DNA of 43,123 nucleotides from Candidatus Saccharimonadota bacterium (GTDB lineage Bacteria; Patescibacteriota; Saccharimonadia; Saccharimonadales; Saccharimonadaceae). A program made the translations under genes and the position numbers. The stretch is from the NCBI GenBank assembly GCA_017404955.1, contig JAFRBH010000002.1, forward strand, positions 1 to 43,123, read 5' to 3'. Shown in pieces: positions 39,914-43,123 of this stretch. Each line of letters begins with the position of its first letter. Positions within the stretch are counted from its first letter, which is position 1. The notes below the pieces were generated by a model. The model saw only the letters and a list, made by a program, of their open reading frames with translations. It was not told the DNA's origin and searched no databases.

Positions 39914-40512
39914 TGCCTTGCCCATTCATACATTGCTATTCCTGATGCTACACCAACATTCACCGAGCGCGTCGAGCCAAAATCGTCAATTTCCCTAATA
40001 TCATCACACTTTTCTAGTAGTTCTTTAGATATGCCATCACTTTCACTACCAAATAAAAGTGTTGTATTCTGAGCAAATTTCTTATCAAACAGCGACTTTA
40101 CTTCTGCAGCGCCGCTTTGATATACCTTTTTCAAAACCTCTTCTGGTACATTATTCTCTATTGCTACTAATTCTCTACCCCTGTTACGCTGGTCCTCAAC
40201 AAATTCAGAGACAGAATCAAAGTAACAGATTTCCAGGTATTTATCGGTGCACATCGCTCCTCGGCGATTATATTTCTTGCGACCAACGATATAAACCTTG
40301 GAAACATTAAAATTATTAGCATTCCTGACAATTGTCCCCGCATTGAAATCATGTAAAACATTAAATATCGCTATCTCTAGGTTGGAGCGCTTCTCTGATA
40401 ATTTCGCAAAAACTTCCTCATTGGGCAATCCCTTATATTCATCTCTCAGATTACGTGTGTCGATCTCTCTGCTACTACCCAAGGAGTCGGTCTTCTGTGA
40501 TTCTTCTCTCAT
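39901..40512 (-). CDS. SpoU/TrmH-family RNA methyltransferase
   Basis: 203 residues. Three SpoU motifs: NLEIAIFNVLHDFNAGTIVRNAN (motif 1 with Asn and Arg), LLFGSESDGIS (motif 2), and STRSVNVGVASGIAMYEWARQW (motif 3). 2'-O-methyltransferase of tRNA or rRNA with a knotted SAM site; no extra RNA-binding domain, and the substrate is open (TrmH, RlmB or TrmL type). TATAAT (40524-40519) ends 6 bases before the ATG: leaderless arrangement. Confidence 0.88.
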   Translation of the reverse strand: MREESQKTDSLGSSREIDTRNLRDEYKGLPNEEVFAKLSEKRSNLEIAIFNVLHDFNAGTIVRNANNFNVSKVYIVGRKKYNRRGAMCTDKYLEICYFDSVSEFVEDQRNRGRELVAIENNVPEEVLKKVYQSGAAEVKSLFDKKFAQNTTLLFGSESDGISKELLEKCDDIREIDDFGSTRSVNVGVASGIAMYEWARQWLR

Positions 40513-40552
40513 ACTTTCATTATATCACCTCTATAATTCTTAAGACTAAAAT

Positions 40553-40576
40553 CCCCCAGGCTCTCGAGCCTGGGGG
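40553..40576. terminator. Terminator hairpin of the 503-residue gene
   Basis: CCCCCAGGCTC and GAGCCTGGGGG pair over 11 bases around a 2-base centre; on the minus strand ATTTTAG follows. A second, shorter CGCGG/CCGCG hairpin (40581-40606) lies nearer the gene. The remaining bases up to 40622 show nothing else. Confidence 0.75.
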
Positions 40577-40622
40577 GGAACGCGGAAACATAGCAACCGA
40601 AACCGCGTATAGCGTTGGTGTG

Positions 40623-42134
40623 TTATTTTACCGCCGTGATATAGATGTAGCAAGTGCTTCCATTGGCACTGACCTCTATCAGTGAAGACGATTCAAAGTT
40701 CGGCATATTCTGAGACATGATTTCAATCCCTGTCAAAGCTCCATCGAGGAATTGCTTTGCAGAAGTTATGTCAGTAAAAGACAGATCCGGTTCTACGTCA
40801 AGCTCATCATCCATCTTCACTATCTCCTTCGGTTTAGATAGCTGCTGCGGCTTGACCTTCTTTTTACTCTCTTTGTTGCCAGTAAACTCTTCCTGAAGCT
40901 TGTCTCTCCAACCATTCCCCAAATACTTTCTTATCGTCATCGGTGACGGAAACTCAGGGTCTACTTTGCTTTGAGCCTGTGCCTCCGCTGAAGTCGGCAC
41001 TTTGCCAAGTTTCCGTGCAAACTTCAACACCCTATCGTGCACTATATCCAACGTAAATTCATAGGTTGATTTAGATTTTACCTTCTTCATTTTTTCTCCT
41101 TCCTTGACAAGCTGATCTACTTTTTCCTCAAGTTTATCGACTGTAGATTCCTCAGAGGTCATTTCCTGAATGGGTTCTTCAGAGATCATTTCCTGTACAG
41201 CTTCAGTTGAAGACTCCTCAGTGGTTGCTTCCTGTATAGCTTCAGTTGAAGGTTCCTCAGAAACCACTTCCTGAATGGGCTCCTCAGAGGTCACTTCCTG
41301 TATAACCTCGGTTGCAACTGCCTGTGCTTCTTTAGGCTCATCTTCAGGAATCATCCCTAACTTCTTCATCCTGAGCTTTACCTGCTTCTTGGCCCCATTA
41401 AGGTTCTTGAACTCTCTTAGCAGCTCCCAATAATTCAGCAATGGATCATCCTTGATTGCTTTCTCAGTGATTTCCCCATTTTGCTGTTTAATCTTAATCA
41501 GCCGGTCAAGCATATTTTCTCTTTTGCCAACCACGTTTTCACCTCCTTCCGTAGTTGCGACTTCTGTCTCAACACCCAGATCCCTATATAACAAGATTTC
41601 CTCTATCGGTACACCCTGATCATATAGGTCTATTGCATAGTTTATCTTCTCTATCTCACCCAGGCCCGTAAGCCTCTTCACTAAAGTAATACCCGGAAGA
41701 GTTCTTTTATCTTTTAAGCGATAAACTTTTTTAAGATGGTACCTCTTTAGCTTGCGGCCACCCAATCTTTCTACGCGGAATAACGAAAGTCTTTCAAAAA
41801 CACTGCCAACTGTATCCTTCACAAATGTCGACTTGTAGTCTTTTTGCTCAGGACTTCGAGGGGTATTAGGGTGAATCTGCATAAACTTATCACCTACCTC
41901 TGTCCATCTCTTACAAGAAAAATCTTCAAGTGTAATCCGAAAAAATTCGACCCCCAGGATACTTATTGCTTCATCCGTATTTGGAAATACGCCATCGGTT
42001 TTGTCATATAACATCCACTGGATAGTTTTCAACGCATCCTCTTGTCTTCGTTCCTGTATTCGTTTTTTTCTTGCTAATTGTTGCTGATTTTCTGCTTCTT
42101 CATTTTTCCAACCAAAATCTTGCCACCAGGCCAC
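40623..42134 (-). CDS. 503-residue accessory protein with homing-endonuclease-associated-type repeat
   Basis: GTG start at 42134 with AAAGGGGGTG upstream; longer in-frame readings would begin beyond that site. N-terminus Gln/Lys/Arg-rich; the first 200 residues may hold a winged-helix-type fold (FERLSLFRVERLGGRKLKRYHLKKVYRLKD). About 265-330 are degenerate repeats of SEEPIQEV/TEAIQE type. The segment at about 350-415 (LKFARKLGKVPTSAEAQ and PSPMTIRKYLGNGWRDKLQEEF) matches the pattern of HNH-associated DNA-binding repeats. No nuclease motif seen. The end is a small acidic domain. It is the first gene downstream of the 16S region and seems less AT-rich than its neighbours, so acquisition is possible. 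Confidence 0.65.
   Translation of the reverse strand: MAWWQDFGWKNEEAENQQQLARKKRIQERRQEDALKTIQWMLYDKTDGVFPNTDEAISILGVEFFRITLEDFSCKRWTEVGDKFMQIHPNTPRSPEQKDYKSTFVKDTVGSVFERLSLFRVERLGGRKLKRYHLKKVYRLKDKRTLPGITLVKRLTGLGEIEKINYAIDLYDQGVPIEEILLYRDLGVETEVATTEGGENVVGKRENMLDRLIKIKQQNGEITEKAIKDDPLLNYWELLREFKNLNGAKKQVKLRMKKLGMIPEDEPKEAQAVATEVIQEVTSEEPIQEVVSEEPSTEAIQEATTEESSTEAVQEMISEEPIQEMTSEESTVDKLEEKVDQLVKEGEKMKKVKSKSTYEFTLDIVHDRVLKFARKLGKVPTSAEAQAQSKVDPEFPSPMTIRKYLGNGWRDKLQEEFTGNKESKKKVKPQQLSKPKEIVKMDDELDVEPDLSFTDITSAKQFLDGALTGIEIMSQNMPNFESSSLIEVSANGSTCYIYITAVK
41145..41315. repeat. Degenerate tandem repeat inside the 503-residue gene
   Basis: Repeated units with TTCCTGAATGGG, CTTCAGTTGAAG and CCTCAGAGGTC; they encode the Glu/Ser/Thr-rich repeats. 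Confidence 0.7.
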
Positions 42135-42219
42135 GTTGTTCACCCCCTTTCTGGATATTTTAAACAACCAAACACACCAAAATCTTAACGTACCTACTCC
42201 CACTCTGTAACTGCCGTCT

Positions 42220-42248
42220 ATTATAACACCTTCCTCTTACGGAGTAAA
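42220..42248 (-). promoter_or_regulatory. Promoter of the 503-residue gene
   Basis: TTTACT (42248-42243), 17-base spacer, TATAAT (42225-42220) preceded by TGT. Predicted leader about 80 bases. Confidence 0.6.
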
Positions 42249-42297
42249 GAAATGACGCAAACAGTACCTTCATCAAACAACCTCCTTGCAATAAAAA

Positions 42298-42317
42298 CCG
42301 GCCCTATTTCGGGCCGG
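42298..42317. terminator. Terminator hairpin
   Basis: CCGGCCC (42298-42304), loop TATTTC, GGGCCGG (42311-42317), followed on the minus strand by TTTTTATT. Ends the transcript of the gene at 42446-42658 or of the 16S region. Confidence 0.8.
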
Positions 42318-42702
42318 AAAATTTAAAATTAGTGTACAAGCATAGCAATTTGTTTTATCTGTAGACGTCTATCGTGTTGCCTTTTCCCTTTTCAGGTATC
42401 TTCTTGCTGGAATTGGTTGTGTTACCCCCAGTAGCTATAACCTCCTTAGCAGTAGACCGCTGTGGTTTTTCTTCCGGTTGAATTCCAGAAGCCTGCCCAT
42501 TCCTGGTTTCTCTGCTTCTTATCATGTTCTTTGCTGGCGACCATATCCCTGTTGTCTTTTCGCTGTTCAATCCTATGGATACCTCTTGCAATTCTCTCAG
42601 CCTCCTTCTTGTTTTCTACCTTTACGGACGCAATACTTCTCTTTTTTGCCTTTGCCATTATAACACCCCCTGTTAAATTTTCTGTACACTAATTTCAATT
42701 TT
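42318..42702. mobile_element. 385-bp segment bounded by inverted repeats (possible miniature element)
   Basis: Ends: 42318-42338 and, inverted, 42683-42702. The inner 13 bases AAATTAGTGTACA are identical; beyond them one mismatch and one indel. The only gene-like content is the 70-residue frame at 42446-42658. No target duplication was found. Confidence 0.4.
42446..42658 (-). CDS. Small Lys/Arg-rich protein, unknown
   Basis: 70 residues, strongly basic: MAKAKKRSIASVKVENKKEAERIARGIHRIEQRKD..., ending GRKTTAVYC. AGGGGG lies 8 bases before the ATG. A second frame (42355-42591, 78 codons) overlaps it; the one with the ribosome binding site is preferred. May bind nucleic acid by charge; no family recognised. 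A single frameshift could join the two frames, so a broken gene is possible. It lies between inverted repeats, downstream of the 16S. Confidence 0.5.
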   Translation of the reverse strand: MAKAKKRSIASVKVENKKEAERIARGIHRIEQRKDNRDMVASKEHDKKQRNQEWAGFWNSTGRKTTAVYC

Positions 42703-42717
42703 TAAATTGCAAGTTGC

Positions 42718-42828
42718 AAGTTAGACTACCGCCCTATCCACGAATTCCAAAAGTTGATTCTCAACACATCAAGTCAGACCCTTGAAACTGTAAAAACCTC
42801 CAAGAAGAGGCTTTACGTAGTCTAACTT
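42718..42828 (-). ncRNA. Structured RNA in the 16S trailer, four-helix junction
   Basis: AAGTTAGACTAC (42718-42729) pairs with GTAGTCTAACTT (42817-42828), 12 perfect pairs closing a 111-base unit. Inside are three hairpins: 42753-42765 (GTTGA/TCAAC), 42769-42785 (TCAAG/CTTGA) and 42790-42816 (GTAAA/TTTAC with CCTC/GAGG). The strand is assigned because the 16S transcript runs through it. No known RNA family recognised. Confidence 0.5.
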
Positions 42829-42877
42829 AACAACTCAGTTGTGCAATTTATTATCATCTGTCATAACTTTGCTTGCT

Positions 42878-42964
42878 GTCGGACTGCTGGAAACCAGCAG
42901 TTATTGTTATGTTTCAAGCTTACAAACATAACCCGACCGACCTAGCTACTTTCCCTCAGGAAAG
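42878..42964 (-). other. Folded 16S trailer, three-way junction and hairpin
   Basis: GTCGG (42878-42882) and CCGAC (42933-42937) enclose CTGCTGG/CCAGCAG (42884-42900) and GTTATGTTT/AAACATAAC (42906-42932); next comes CTTTCC/GGAAAG (42949-42964). Probably involved in 16S 3' maturation. 42829-42877 shows only a weak ACAA/TTGT hairpin. Confidence 0.5.
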
Positions 42965-42984
42965 CGCATCAAATCCTTCTCTAG

Positions 42985-43123
42985 AAAGGAGGTAATCCAT
43001 CGACACGTTCTCGTACCGATGCCTTGTTACGACTTAACCCCAATCATCTCCCCCACCTTAGGCCGCTAAAAAGCGAATTTCGGGTGTTGGTGACTCTCCT
43101 GGTTTGACGGGCGGTGTGTACAA
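42985..43123 (-). rRNA. rrs: 16S ribosomal RNA, 3' end (partial)
   Basis: Minus-strand 16S from the right edge: the universal TTGTACACACCGCCCGTCA block, AAGTCGTAACAAGG, and the anti-Shine-Dalgarno CCTCCTTTCT at the 3' end. The intact anti-Shine-Dalgarno fits the many AAAGGAGG sites in this window. The exact 3' end is placed by similarity and may be a few bases off. No 23S, 5S or spacer tRNA follows on this strand within the remaining window. Confidence 0.95.

Noticed and set aside
42160-42273. 37-codon frame on the minus strand with a perfect AAGGAGG before its ATG, upstream of the 503-residue gene
   Set aside because: It begins straight after a terminator and the promoter of the next gene (42220-42248) lies inside it, so there is no transcript that would obviously carry its start; no protein-like composition.
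42355-42591. 78-codon frame overlapping the 70-residue basic gene
   Set aside because: No ribosome binding site at its ATG and it lies in the shadow of the better supported frame; it could be real only if a frameshift joins the two.
42718-42828. The 111-nt unit as a 5S rRNA (right length and a long closing stem)
   Set aside because: The conserved 5S loop sequences (such as CCGAAC) and helix pattern are absent.
1-43123. CRISPR array or complete phage-defence island
   Set aside because: No regularly spaced direct repeats and no cas genes. Only the KwaB-like protein is defence-related and it stands without its partner.

Overview
The window looks like chromosome from a small-genome, AT-rich bacterium of the Candidate Phyla Radiation, most likely Candidatus Saccharibacteria (TM7). 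This is inferred from LPxTG-like surface proteins with DUF11 domains, DUF5663-like proteins, tightly packed housekeeping genes, compact versions of universal enzymes and the 16S 3' fragment at the right edge. UGA works as an ordinary stop (recO and rnhA end in TGA), which argues against the lineages that recode UGA. No phylogeny could be run.

Layout. 1-1403: 5' part of a large surface protein gene running off the left edge. 1564-2094: pyrophosphatase. 2096-2281: a long hairpin element. 2291-5351: glyS, recO and a minimal histidine kinase/response regulator pair. 5407-9536: a PsbP-like membrane protein and an operon of RNase HI, a CYTH protein, a KwaB/DUF4868-like protein and exonuclease VII (xseA, xseB). 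9587-12672: Rel (ppGpp) and ParA/ParB. 12761-13069: L21, followed by a second long hairpin element. 13243-17448: a three-gene cell-surface operon. 17685-17831: a small gene. 18043-23721: ileS, an HD hydrolase, a thioredoxin-fold protein, a cysteine-less NrdR and ftsZ. 23881-28721: ftsA, map, adk, rpsU, recJ and a winged-helix regulator. 28843-34822: priA, a racemase-like protein, def, fmt, a DUF5663-like protein, a ROK protein and an HExxH protein. 34853-36255: a MazG-like protein, a KGG-repeat protein, a candidate small RNA, tRNA-Ile and tRNA-Ala. 36264-40512: surface and envelope proteins and a SpoU methyltransferase. 40623-42658: accessory proteins. 42718-43123: a structured 16S trailer and the 16S 3' end (minus strand).

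Expression logic. At least thirteen genes have a TATAAT-like -10 box ending only 6-8 bases before the ATG and no Shine-Dalgarno, so they are probably transcribed leaderless. The rest, mostly operon-internal genes, have strong AAAGGAGG-type sites matching the intact anti-Shine-Dalgarno of the 16S. Many promoters share the extended form TGCTATAAT.

Most unusual items: two approximately 160-190 nt hairpins with different stems but the same apical motif ACCGTTTAGTCGGGC, both between convergent genes; a C12 tract inside the promoter spacer of a surface protein gene (candidate phase variation); a densely folded 16S trailer next to a 385-bp segment flanked by inverted repeats; a 16S gene with no 23S downstream; a tRNA-like minihelix ending in CCA; a candidate small RNA; a KwaB-like protein in an exonuclease VII operon; and a NrdR that has lost its zinc-ribbon cysteines.
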